Positions 1-6,917 of a DNA stretch of 13,780 nt are shown here, one piece after another. The notes under the pieces are model-generated. The model had not been told where the DNA came from and searched no databases. It saw only the letters and a program-made list of their open reading frames with translations. This stretch comes from UPXZ01 sp964634605. Lineage in GTDB: Bacteria > Bacteroidota > Bacteroidia > Bacteroidales > Paludibacteraceae. How positions within the stretch are numbered: the first letter of the stretch is position 1; each line of letters begins with the position of its first letter. The stretch lies in NCBI GenBank assembly GCA_964634605.1, contig CAZWLJ010000059.1, positions 1 through 13,780 of the forward strand, in the 5' to 3' direction. The translations under genes and the position numbers were made by a program.

Positions 1-54
1 TTATTATATCTAATAACCAATAAAAGCGCAATTGTTCGAATAATAGTCATTGTT

Positions 55-110
55 CCCAGGTTCGGCGTAGTCTCCTGACTACCCCAGGTTCGGCGTAGTC
101 TCCTGACTAC
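55..110. repeat. Perfect 28-bp tandem duplication with internal palindromes
   Basis: Two identical 28-bp units abut at 55-82 and 83-110. Each begins CCCAGGTTCGGC and ends with a palindrome, GTAGTC-TCCT-GACTAC (67-82 and 95-110). In the second copy flanking C94 and G111 lengthen the stem to 7 bp. A GTAG tetranucleotide at the foot of a hairpin is a known hallmark of REP sequences mobilised by RAYT (TnpA-REP) transposases, so a REP-like identity is inferred; no transposase gene is in the window. Two units are too few, and have no spacers, for a CRISPR. Confidence 0.75.
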
Positions 111-122
111 GTCGTGCTAAAA

Positions 123-140
123 GTAATGCTCCTGCATTAC
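123..140. repeat. Third TCCT-loop hairpin (REP-like)
   Basis: GTAATGC-TCCT-GCATTAC forms a perfect 7-bp stem with a TCCT loop. The loop and the GTA...TAC ends match the two palindromes at 67-82 and 95-110, while the rest of the stem differs. The pattern (constant loop and ends, compensating stem changes) suggests the structure, rather than the exact sequence, is what is kept. It lies 12 bp after the second tandem unit. Confidence 0.65.
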
Positions 141-145
141 ACAGA

Positions 146-172
146 GCGGAACTTTGTTTTTATCCTTTCCGC
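146..172. repeat. Inverted repeat GCGGAA / TTCCGC
   Basis: Two 6-bp arms, GCGGAA at 146-151 and TTCCGC at 167-172, are separated by a 15-bp T-rich spacer. It follows the three TCCT hairpins directly and may belong to the same repeat element, but a 6-bp match can also arise by chance. Confidence 0.35.
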
Positions 173-552
173 AGCGAAGACACTACGCCAAACACTTGTG
201 GCCGCTAATTGTAAATTACGCGCAACCGGGAGGGCGTTCGAATTATCAGTGCTGTAAAATTATTAAAGTTTTTTATTTAACATGACTATCAATCGTTTTT
301 TAATTGAGAAATTTAAACTTATGCCGAAACATACTTAATCGTTTCAGAGAAAGTCTCTTCAGCAGACAGGCTGTCCCGATGATAAAAGAAGCCCAAAAGG
401 TCGGATGCAGATCCGCGAAAACTCCCTGTGATATGGCGTGAATAAATAAGAAATCAACTCGTCGTAAAAAGACGGCAGAGTAAAAGAAGGGAATCAACTC
501 ATCGTCACATGATTACCGGAACGTTACATCCGCAGGCCAGGATATTACATGG

Positions 553-1455
553 TTATGACGAATGGCGGGGAGATAGTTTCCTGGCCAGGTATTCATTAAA
601 AAGTATGCCTGCAATAATGAGGACTAAACCTGCAATGGTAGTAATGTATATTTTTTCGCCGAGTAAAAAATGGATGAAAAACAACGACATGAAAGGAGAA
701 AGGTAGCATAACTGGTTGACGAGTACAGAATTACTGGTTTTGCGCAGTGCCAGCCCGAAGAAAATAAAGGGGATTGCCATTTCGAATAACCCGGAATATA
801 TGCTCGCCGTAAGAGCTTTGGAGGAGTCGAACCTTACTTCTACAAATAAAGTCCCGATAAGCAGGTAAATCAGCCCGAAAAGAAAACTTGCGAAAAGATT
901 GACCGTGTTGTCGGTCAGCCGGTTCTTCTTGTTGAGTATCCAGAAACCGGCCCAGATAAAAGCGCTGAAAAAAGCCAGCAGAATGCCTGCGAATGACACA
1001 TTTTCACCGGCCACGCTTTTCGGGCCCAGCGATATGAGCACAACTCCGGCAAACGAAATTACCATCCCGGCATATTTAATAGCCGGTATATGCTGACGCA
1101 TGAAGACTGCCAGCAGCACAGTGAGCAATATAGGCCAGAAATAGTTGATGGGTTGTGCTATTTGGGCGGGAAGGAGTTCGTAGGATTTGAAAAGAACCAG
1201 GTAATAGAAAAACGGATTCAGAAAACCGGTGAAAGCATATGTAAGCCATTGTTTAACAGTTAGTCTGGCCAGTAAGTACCATTTGGACTGAACCGTAAGA
1301 ACGATGGCAAACATCACCAAAGCAGAAGCAGTAGCCACAAGCAGCAATTCGTAGTAGGTGAATTCTCTCAGTGCCATTTTGAAGGCGGTAGCTACCGTGG
1401 ACCAGCTGAGAACGGTTATTGCAACGAAAAGAAGCGCTTTGTTGCTGTCTTTCAT
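553..1455 (-). CDS. EamA/DMT-superfamily inner-membrane transporter
   Basis: A 300-residue, very hydrophobic protein with about ten membrane segments in two repeated halves (roughly residues 6-140 and 155-290), the usual architecture of EamA (drug/metabolite transporter) proteins. The N-terminus (WSTVATAFKMAL near residues 18-29) and the second-half motif AFIWAGFWILNKKNR are typical of the family. These carriers move small metabolites, often amino acids or other polar compounds, across the inner membrane; the substrate cannot be read from sequence. The gene is the last of seven minus-strand genes, starting 43 bp after the stop of the preceding gene, so co-transcription is likely. Whether it works with the ABC system upstream or is merely appended is unknown. 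The ATG at 1455 is the first start and gives a full-length family member. Confidence 0.88.
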   Translation of the reverse strand: MKDSNKALLFVAITVLSWSTVATAFKMALREFTYYELLLVATASALVMFAIVLTVQSKWYLLARLTVKQWLTYAFTGFLNPFFYYLVLFKSYELLPAQIAQPINYFWPILLTVLLAVFMRQHIPAIKYAGMVISFAGVVLISLGPKSVAGENVSFAGILLAFFSAFIWAGFWILNKKNRLTDNTVNLFASFLFGLIYLLIGTLFVEVRFDSSKALTASIYSGLFEMAIPFIFFGLALRKTSNSVLVNQLCYLSPFMSLFFIHFLLGEKIYITTIAGLVLIIAGILFNEYLARKLSPRHSS

Positions 1456-1498
1456 TTGTTTAAGTATTAGCCTCTTTTTCAGAAGCGGTTGGATTTGA

Positions 1499-2728
1499 TT
1501 ATTTTACCCGTTTCACTGATCTGCCAAAAGCGCCAATACCAATTGTAATGTAATGCATATTTCCGGTCATACCATCGTGAATCTGAGAAAACCGGGGACT
1601 GCAATAACTGTAACGGAGCCTGATGAATCCGAATCCTTCCGAATTAAAACTGATGTTCCGGTCATTTTGTCTTTTCCCCAGTTTGATATCCAGATTCATT
1701 CCTGCCATGTACGAAAAACCACCTACTTCAACATCCTGTAAAAAGGGCTCATTCTTAATGTCGTTCTCCGTCGGGCTGAAAATCACTCCGCCTATTCCGG
1801 CGAAGGGGGCAAGTTTTACGCGGTCGTTTTCTTTCACCACGTAGCCCAGAGAGGCCTCAGGAATATATACTCTTACCTGTGATTTTTCTTTCCAGGTGCC
1901 TTCGGGGTTGGTAATGTCTTTTCTGGTTTTGCTGAAACCAATGTAATCGCGCAGATAGAGGCTCAGGTTTTTGTACTGAACGTCGAATGCTACTCCGAAG
2001 GGAATATTATTGGAGAAGTATTTTTTCAGGTTTCCGGTATTTACCCCGTATCCGCTGAAAAATTCATAGGCATATCCCCATTTTGAAGGCGCGAATCTGA
2101 ACCGTATATTTTCACGGACATAGCCGGAGTATTGGCTTCCGGGATATTTCTGAAGAAAATCATCTGCCAGACCGTTCAGCTGATCCTGTGTAATAACCGG
2201 GTTTTCACCCGAAAGAATCGCGTTCAGATACAAAACCAGAAAATCCTGGTCTTCGTTTGTGAGCTCCGAAGAGTGAATGTATGACGTTAATTTATCTATC
2301 GAGATCAACGATTTTTCCTTCAATCGGTCTAAGAGGATATCCTGCTGGGGATTCATTCGTTTCACATGGATGTATTCAAAAGCATCCGGATTTCTTATTG
2401 AATTGATCAGTTCGTTGAATTCCCGTGTCCAGTATAATATGAGCCAGTGTTCGGGCGGATACAGTACAAGGTAATCTCTGTTCTCAACCTGATTTTTCAG
2501 ATAATCTTTCACTTCCTTTACTTTTTGTATGTCACCGGCTGTAAAACGGTCGAGCAGCAACCGGCGTCCTTTTGAAATCAGTTCTGCCTGAGTATCCGTG
2601 TATTTCATTATTTCCTGCCCGATGGTGTCGGTGCTGCTGCTGAAAGGTACAGATTCGGTGTTTTGTGAAAATAAATTCGGTGATAAAATGACAAAAAGCA
2701 GCAAAAGAATGTTTTTTAACAGTTTCAT
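1499..2728 (-). CDS. Secreted protein with barrel-like C-terminal half, function unknown
   Basis: I do not recognise a named family. The 409-residue protein starts with a clear signal peptide (MKLLKNILLLLFVILSPNLFSQ; likely cleavage S21/Q22). Residues about 35-215 look largely helical and charged, with the run PPEHWLILYWTREF near residue 91. From about residue 220 to the end the pattern changes to alternating aromatic/polar strands with glycines (for example SLYLRDYIGF, APFAGIGGVIF, FIRLRYSY, MHYITIGIGAFG), as in small Bacteroidota outer-membrane barrels. It lacks the usual C-terminal Phe and ends with basic residues. The best reading is a periplasmic helical domain joined to a small outer-membrane barrel. 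It sits 71 bp after the LolA-like gene and 43 bp before the EamA gene, which suggests a role at the outer-membrane end of the same transport system; that is inference. Confidence 0.75.
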   Translation of the reverse strand: MKLLKNILLLLFVILSPNLFSQNTESVPFSSSTDTIGQEIMKYTDTQAELISKGRRLLLDRFTAGDIQKVKEVKDYLKNQVENRDYLVLYPPEHWLILYWTREFNELINSIRNPDAFEYIHVKRMNPQQDILLDRLKEKSLISIDKLTSYIHSSELTNEDQDFLVLYLNAILSGENPVITQDQLNGLADDFLQKYPGSQYSGYVRENIRFRFAPSKWGYAYEFFSGYGVNTGNLKKYFSNNIPFGVAFDVQYKNLSLYLRDYIGFSKTRKDITNPEGTWKEKSQVRVYIPEASLGYVVKENDRVKLAPFAGIGGVIFSPTENDIKNEPFLQDVEVGGFSYMAGMNLDIKLGKRQNDRNISFNSEGFGFIRLRYSYCSPRFSQIHDGMTGNMHYITIGIGAFGRSVKRVK

Positions 2729-2785
2729 GTTTTATTTTGTTTGAAAAAATATACCTGATAAGAAATGCAAAATGATTCCGGAGTG

Positions 2786-2793
2786 CAAAAATA
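2786..2793 (-). promoter_or_regulatory. Possible internal -7 element (TATTTTTG)
   Basis: On the minus strand the sequence TATTTTTG fits the Bacteroidota -7 consensus TAnnTTTG and lies in the 71-bp gap before the 409-residue secreted protein, about 57 bp from its ATG. No good TTTG-like -33 box is seen at the expected distance, and the region is AT-rich, so this could be chance. If real, the last two genes could also be transcribed on their own. Confidence 0.25.
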
Positions 2794-2799
2794 AAACAA

Positions 2800-3537
2800 T
2801 TACTTTAAATTTCCTTTGTTAAAAATGCTTTCGGGGATGTTCGCATCCAGCTGAATGGAAGTGATGGTCATTCTGGTCCCTTTGCCGTCCCTGAGCATGT
2901 CTTTATAGACAAACACTTTCGGGTACCACCGGTTCTGGACTTTCTCCACGCCTGAGAATAAGATTTGCTTGAGCATTTTGCCGCTTCTGGCAAAAAGCTG
3001 CGCCTTCAGCAGTACATTTCTCTCTTTGTCCACCCACACTTTTTGCGAATAATAATTCACATCCGGAACCGTGGCTGTCAGTGTCATAACCCAGCAATTG
3101 CGACCATCGACAGTTTCTTCGCTGCTGATTTCAGCCTTGTATTGATCGGTCATTTTTTTATCGGTCATCATGTCCTCGTAACTCAGGTCGCTTCCCATCA
3201 CCGACTGACGGAGCATGTGGCCCGAAATGAGGATGGTGCGGTCGGTGGACGGGGAATAAATCCAGAGCTGATTGTCCAGTTTCAGCATTTTTGTTCCTTT
3301 CTCGCGTGCGGGAGCCAGGTATTCGGTAAACGATTTTTTATCGCCCACCGTCCATATCTTCATTTGCATGGTACGGGTGGCGCGTGCCGTGTTTATTTCC
3401 ATTGTAGCCGTCAGAATCTGCGAACCGGCCGACATGTTTTTATCAATTTTATCGAGTATGGATTTACCCGACGGATAGTTTTGCGAATATACGCCAAGTA
3501 CGCTGAAAATGGCGAATGATATAAGTATTTTTTTCAT
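2800..3537 (-). CDS. Periplasmic LolA-like outer membrane lipoprotein-sorting family protein
   Basis: A 245-residue protein with a signal peptide (MKKILISFAIFSVLGVYSQ, likely cut S18/Q19) and a mature part that matches the LolA-like family PF17131 (COG2834, outer membrane lipoprotein-sorting protein). Characteristic stretches are LWIYSPSTDRT (91-101), MGSDLSYEDM (114-123) and VWVDKERNVLLKAQLF (167-182). Members have a half-open beta-barrel that can hold acyl chains and typically sit beside FtsX-type ABC permeases or RND/MMPL transporters. Here the gene follows two FtsX permeases and their ATPase, so it is probably the periplasmic partner that accepts a lipid or lipidated cargo. It is a paralogue type distinct from canonical LolA, so the housekeeping lipoprotein role should not be assumed. 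It begins 144 bp after the permease 2 stop; no clear promoter was found in that gap. Confidence 0.88.
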   Translation of the reverse strand: MKKILISFAIFSVLGVYSQNYPSGKSILDKIDKNMSAGSQILTATMEINTARATRTMQMKIWTVGDKKSFTEYLAPAREKGTKMLKLDNQLWIYSPSTDRTILISGHMLRQSVMGSDLSYEDMMTDKKMTDQYKAEISSEETVDGRNCWVMTLTATVPDVNYYSQKVWVDKERNVLLKAQLFARSGKMLKQILFSGVEKVQNRWYPKVFVYKDMLRDGKGTRMTITSIQLDANIPESIFNKGNLK

Positions 3538-3681
3538 AAATATCAGCCCTCTGACTTACTGTAAAGGAGAAAACACTGCGGGGCAAAAACAGTGGGTAAA
3601 ATTAAATGTTTGTATAAAATAATCACTAAAAACAATCTTCATCGGCATTTCGAAAAGCTGCTCTGTGGGGATTCAGAAGGC
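3538..3681. other. 144-bp intra-operon gap
   Basis: This is the longest gap inside the seven-gene unit. It contains only a weak inverted repeat, CACTG (3574-3578) and CAGTG (3590-3594) with an 11-base loop, followed on the minus strand by TTTT. It could act as a mild terminator or as an mRNA end that lowers expression of the genes after it, but 5 bp is too short to call. No TAnnTTTG element was found. Confidence 0.3.
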
Positions 3682-4950
3682 TCAACTCTCCAGTTCCTTG
3701 AATAAATTCGCTGTCTCTCGTTTATAAATCCCGATGCCTGCCAGCAGGTTGCCTATTACTGTGGAAATGATGCCCGGTATAAATCCGATGTAGAAGGTGG
3801 CTGGCGTAATTCGGGCACGGAGCACTGTAGGCATCAGTATGGTGGAGTCTTTCATCATTTCTCCTACGTTGAATCCGTATTCCTGTAACAACCACGAAAG
3901 AAAATAACCAATAATTACACCAAAGAACGTTCCTGTGACACCAATCAGAAAGGCTTCGGCAAGCATCGAGCGGTAAATCTCGTTTTTGCTTTCGCCGATG
4001 GCAAGCCGTAGCCCAAATTCACCATAGCGCCTCAGTCCTCCAATCAGACCTGCATTCCACAGTACAATAGACATGGCAATGATGAAAATTACCAGAATGA
4101 TGCCCTGGATATTCTCCGCGTAAGCTACAATGTACCCCATCCCGTTCATGTCACACAAAGGTAGCATCACGGGCGAAAACGGATCTTCCGTATTGTTCCC
4201 GGAGTTGAACTGCTTGGCAATGGATGTGGCTGATTGATTGTCGTAGTATCCGTTTCTGAAAAAACCAAGTAATTCACCAGCTGCATTTTCCATGTTCAGG
4301 GCTGCCTGCACATCGCGTATGTCGGCTATGATGGTTCCCCTGTCCAGAAACGGGATGCCAAAGCTGAGCGTTCCGCAGATACGGAAGTTATACATGGACA
4401 TTTCGCCGTACATGGAACTACCGATCAGGGTGACGGTATCGCCCATTTTCAGGTTCATTCTGCTGAAAAGTTCCTCGCAGATGAGCATTTCGCCACGCTC
4501 CTGCGGAAATCTTCCTGCGGTCAGGTTCTTCCGAAGGTTCATCCTGTCGATTTCGTGCCCTGAATGCAGCATGTCGATACCTATGCCTGCCACATTACCC
4601 TGGGCGCGGGTTTCTCCCTTGTCGTCGGGGGCATCCAGTAACCCGCCGAACTGAATGCGCGCAGTCCATTCTGTACCGGGATAATCGGTCTGTAATTTTT
4701 TTATCAGATCGTCAGCATTCATTATTGCCAGATCGTTGGGAAATTGCGACATGTTTCTGCTGTATTCCCGGGTCATCACTTTCACGTGTCCGGTGGTGAA
4801 ATTAGCTGTTGTTTCGATGCTGTCGCCTAATACACCTGTCATGTACGACTGGAGCACCACCGTAATCATCACCCCCAGTGTGACTACAATAACTGGCAGC
4901 AAACTCCGGCTCCGGTCGCGGATAAGTCCTTTGAATAAAAATTTCAGCAT
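3682..4950 (-). CDS. FtsX/LolE-type ABC transporter permease (permease 2)
   Basis: A 422-residue inner-membrane permease of the FtsX/MacB/LolC-E type. It has one N-terminal membrane helix (about 16-38), a large extracytoplasmic MacB-like domain (about 40-275) and three C-terminal helices (about 281-306, 329-355 and 386-409). The motif RRYGEFGLRLAIGESKNEI after the second helix is the coupling region typical of FtsX-domain proteins. Such permeases are mechanotransmitters or lipoprotein extractors rather than pore-forming importers. The gene starts 46 bp after the stop of permease 1 and is not its duplicate: length and periplasmic domain differ, as LolC and LolE do. Together with the ATPase at 6163-6867 the two should form a heterodimeric transporter. 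The ATG at 4950 places the first helix correctly. Confidence 0.9.
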   Translation of the reverse strand: MLKFLFKGLIRDRSRSLLPVIVVTLGVMITVVLQSYMTGVLGDSIETTANFTTGHVKVMTREYSRNMSQFPNDLAIMNADDLIKKLQTDYPGTEWTARIQFGGLLDAPDDKGETRAQGNVAGIGIDMLHSGHEIDRMNLRKNLTAGRFPQERGEMLICEELFSRMNLKMGDTVTLIGSSMYGEMSMYNFRICGTLSFGIPFLDRGTIIADIRDVQAALNMENAAGELLGFFRNGYYDNQSATSIAKQFNSGNNTEDPFSPVMLPLCDMNGMGYIVAYAENIQGIILVIFIIAMSIVLWNAGLIGGLRRYGEFGLRLAIGESKNEIYRSMLAEAFLIGVTGTFFGVIIGYFLSWLLQEYGFNVGEMMKDSTILMPTVLRARITPATFYIGFIPGIISTVIGNLLAGIGIYKRETANLFKELES

Positions 4951-4996
4951 GATATGCAGTGGATTGTAAGTTTTTAAAAAATCAGATTGTTATGAA

Positions 4997-6166
4997 TTAC
5001 AATACTTTTCCTCTGATGGCTTCGGTGGGATTCATCCGCGATATTTTTCGTGCAGGCAGATAACTCACCAGGGCTGTGATCATGAAGATAAAAATAATTG
5101 TACCAATAATCAGTTTCGGGGTGAAAAGCGGATACATCCTGTCCGCTATCGGGAGTCCGAAGCTGCTTGCATCCATCGGCATGGCAATTCCGTTGGTTGC
5201 GTAATAGATGAAGAACGGCACTCCGTAGGCAAATCCCAAAGCGATTGCGAGCAGTGCATTCATCGTACCTTCGAGTGTGAAGAAGTTTTGCACTTCTTTG
5301 GGTGTCATACCCAGCGCCACATACGTTCCGATTTCGCGCTGACGGCGGAATATTGAAAGTGTTTGCGTGTCGAATATAGCCACGAGTGCCAGAAACAGGA
5401 ATATGAAATAGAAAACGCTCATTCCCACCGATTTGGCTTTCACCAGTGCAATGGTTTGTTTGGTAAGTTCGGTCTGATCCTTGAATTTCCATCCGGGGAC
5501 AGGCTGTTTGGCCAGTTCTCGGCTTTTAATCAGTATGGTGGCTTTGCCCGGTTCCGACATCATTTGCTGCATTTTATCGAGCGGAAGCCATATCGTACCG
5601 TTGTCGGCAGTGGGCACGGTCGTTTTGAAAACGGCTGCTATCCGCACATCAACAGCTTCAAAAGTGCCGTTGGTGTCCCTCCAGCGCAGGGTGACCAGGT
5701 CATTCTCCTTCAGTCCGGCCTGGCTGGCCATATGAGCACCTATGATGACGGGGATTTCGGAACTGTCACTTTTCAGGTTGTGTGAAGGTATGGCGAGCAG
5801 TTTTTGGTCGGTCCGGATGCCTTTCATCATTATCTGAATCATACGTCCATCCGGATAGATACTGCCCGATGCGATCAGTAAAGGCTCAATCTGATGAGTT
5901 TCGTATGCTGTTTTCAGTACCGGTGGAATCACCGCAGTGGAAGAATCAAGTGAGAAGGGATCATACGGATCGTATTTCTGATGCCAGTATTGACCTCCTG
6001 CTATTTCCCAGGCTACAGCATCGGTTACAGCCTGTTTGCTCCATCCCTCGAGCAGTCCCTGCATGAAAATTATCAGTACAAACGATATGGAGAGTACGAA
6101 AACATTCAGCCAGGTTTTCAGACCATTGCCCAGCAGGCTTTTTATGGCGGTTTTTGCAAGTATCAT
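4997..6166 (-). CDS. FtsX/LolC-type ABC transporter permease (permease 1)
   Basis: A 389-residue permease with the FtsX-family layout: N-terminal helix (about 20-37), an extracytoplasmic domain (about 40-245), then three helices (about 250-268, 300-322 and 350-370). The coupling motif RRQREIGTYVALGMTPKEV and the tail PARKISRMNPTEAIRGK closely follow the LolC/MacB pattern (arg-rich loop, then a NPxEAIR ending). Its start codon overlaps the ATPase stop as ATGA (4 bp, 6163-6166), so translation is probably coupled and the two proteins belong to one complex. It is the first of two non-identical permeases. Function as a cargo extractor from the outer leaflet of the inner membrane is inferred from family and from the LolA-like gene downstream. 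Confidence 0.9.
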   Translation of the reverse strand: MILAKTAIKSLLGNGLKTWLNVFVLSISFVLIIFMQGLLEGWSKQAVTDAVAWEIAGGQYWHQKYDPYDPFSLDSSTAVIPPVLKTAYETHQIEPLLIASGSIYPDGRMIQIMMKGIRTDQKLLAIPSHNLKSDSSEIPVIIGAHMASQAGLKENDLVTLRWRDTNGTFEAVDVRIAAVFKTTVPTADNGTIWLPLDKMQQMMSEPGKATILIKSRELAKQPVPGWKFKDQTELTKQTIALVKAKSVGMSVFYFIFLFLALVAIFDTQTLSIFRRQREIGTYVALGMTPKEVQNFFTLEGTMNALLAIALGFAYGVPFFIYYATNGIAMPMDASSFGLPIADRMYPLFTPKLIIGTIIFIFMITALVSYLPARKISRMNPTEAIRGKVL

Positions 6167-6867
6167 AGCTGATTTTTGTCAATTTTTCTGTCTTCTGTCA
6201 CTTTTCCGTCTTCCAGGCGTATTATTCGACGCAGGTATCCGATTACTTTTTCGTCGTGTGTGGCAAAAATAAAACTGGTTTTCAGTTCCCGGTTCAGATT
6301 AGCCATGGTTTGAAGTATGTGGTGCGAATTGGCTGAATCCAGATTGGCGGTTGGTTCATCGGCCAGTACCAGCGAAGGGCGTTTGACCATGGCACGGGCA
6401 ATAGCTACCCGCTGGCATTCACCACCCGATAGTTGTGAAGGCCGTGAATGGATTTTATCGGTCAGTCCAACCCATTCCAGTGTTTCCAGAATACGTTTTT
6501 TCCGTTCGTCGCTGCTCATATTCAGGAGCAGGAGCGGAAATTCCACATTTTCGTAAACGGTGTAAACGGGCAGGAGGTTGTAATTCTGAAAAATAAATCC
6601 CAGTTTTTCTTTCCTGAGCTGTGCCGCCTGTTTTGGGTTCAGGGTGCTGATGGAGTGGTTCAGTACTGTTACTTCACCCTGTGAGGGCATATCGAGTGAG
6701 CCTACGATATTGAGCAGCGTGGTTTTACCCGAGCCACTCGGCCCAACCAGTCCGGCAAATTCTCCTTCGGAAAATTCAAGGTTGATCCCGTTCAGCGCTG
6801 TAAAATATCCCGATGCCCCGATTGGGAATTTCCGGATTAAATCCCTGACATTAACAATTGTATTCAT
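6163..6867 (-). CDS. LolD/MacB-type ABC transporter ATP-binding protein
   Basis: A 234-residue complete ATPase subunit. Visible motifs: Walker A GPSGSGKTT (42-50), Q-loop Gln94 in FIFQNYNLLP, signature LSGGE (146-150) followed by CQRVAIARAM, Walker B LVLADEP (166-172) with catalytic Glu171, D-loop ANLDS, and switch His204 in ATHD. The FQNYNLLP and ADEPTANLDS stretches are typical of the LolD/MacB/FtsE/LptB-like group that drives FtsX-type permeases. It has no membrane segment or fused permease, so it needs the two downstream permeases. The gene starts 50 bp after the stop of the porin-like gene and overlaps permease 1 by 4 bp. Confidence 0.94.
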   Translation of the reverse strand: MNTIVNVRDLIRKFPIGASGYFTALNGINLEFSEGEFAGLVGPSGSGKTTLLNIVGSLDMPSQGEVTVLNHSISTLNPKQAAQLRKEKLGFIFQNYNLLPVYTVYENVEFPLLLLNMSSDERKKRILETLEWVGLTDKIHSRPSQLSGGECQRVAIARAMVKRPSLVLADEPTANLDSANSHHILQTMANLNRELKTSFIFATHDEKVIGYLRRIIRLEDGKVTEDRKIDKNQL

Positions 6868-6917
6868 GCGAATTATTTTTTTAATATAGCTGATTTTTTT
6901 AGTTGAAATTTATTCCC

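Larger units (their letters stand above)
1..552. other. Repeat-rich intergenic region without a convincing gene
   Basis: This stretch lies downstream of the minus-strand EamA gene and reaches the window edge. I see no credible coding sequence. The left part (55-172) is a cluster of short palindromes described separately. Positions 200-240 hold an AT-rich imperfect palindrome (TAATT-GTA-AATTA at 208-220) followed by a GC-rich patch containing CGCAACCGGGAGGGCG. Further right are an 11-bp palindrome GACAG-G-CTGTC (365-375), a small hairpin AGAGA-AAG-TCTCT (346-358) and a 14-bp near-identical direct repeat (452-465 and 492-505). A 65-codon minus-strand frame at 300-497 has no family resemblance and is not called. 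The end of the seven-gene transcript probably lies here, but I cannot point to a clear intrinsic terminator. Confidence 0.6.

Noticed and set aside
55..110. CRISPR array
   Set aside because: Only two units, directly abutting without spacers, and no cas gene in the window.
300..497. 65-codon minus-strand open frame downstream of the EamA gene
   Set aside because: No recognisable domain, odd composition, no promoter-like site, and it lies in a repeat-containing non-coding stretch. It may be chance or a decayed remnant.
2965..3519. 184-codon plus-strand open frame
   Set aside because: It lies antisense inside the well-supported LolA-like gene and has His/Arg-rich composition typical of an antisense shadow.
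3574..3594. Intra-operon terminator in the gap before the LolA-like gene
   Set aside because: Stem of only 5 bp with an 11-base loop and four T residues; too weak to call.
4974..5492. 172-codon minus-strand open frame overlapping permease 1
   Set aside because: It is an alternative frame of the FtsX permease, whose motifs and membrane segments are clear in the other frame.
4997..6867. MacAB-TolC drug or toxin exporter
   Set aside because: No MacA-like membrane fusion protein or TolC gene, ATPase is separate, and the permeases are paired with a LolA-like protein, which fits a Lol-type path better.
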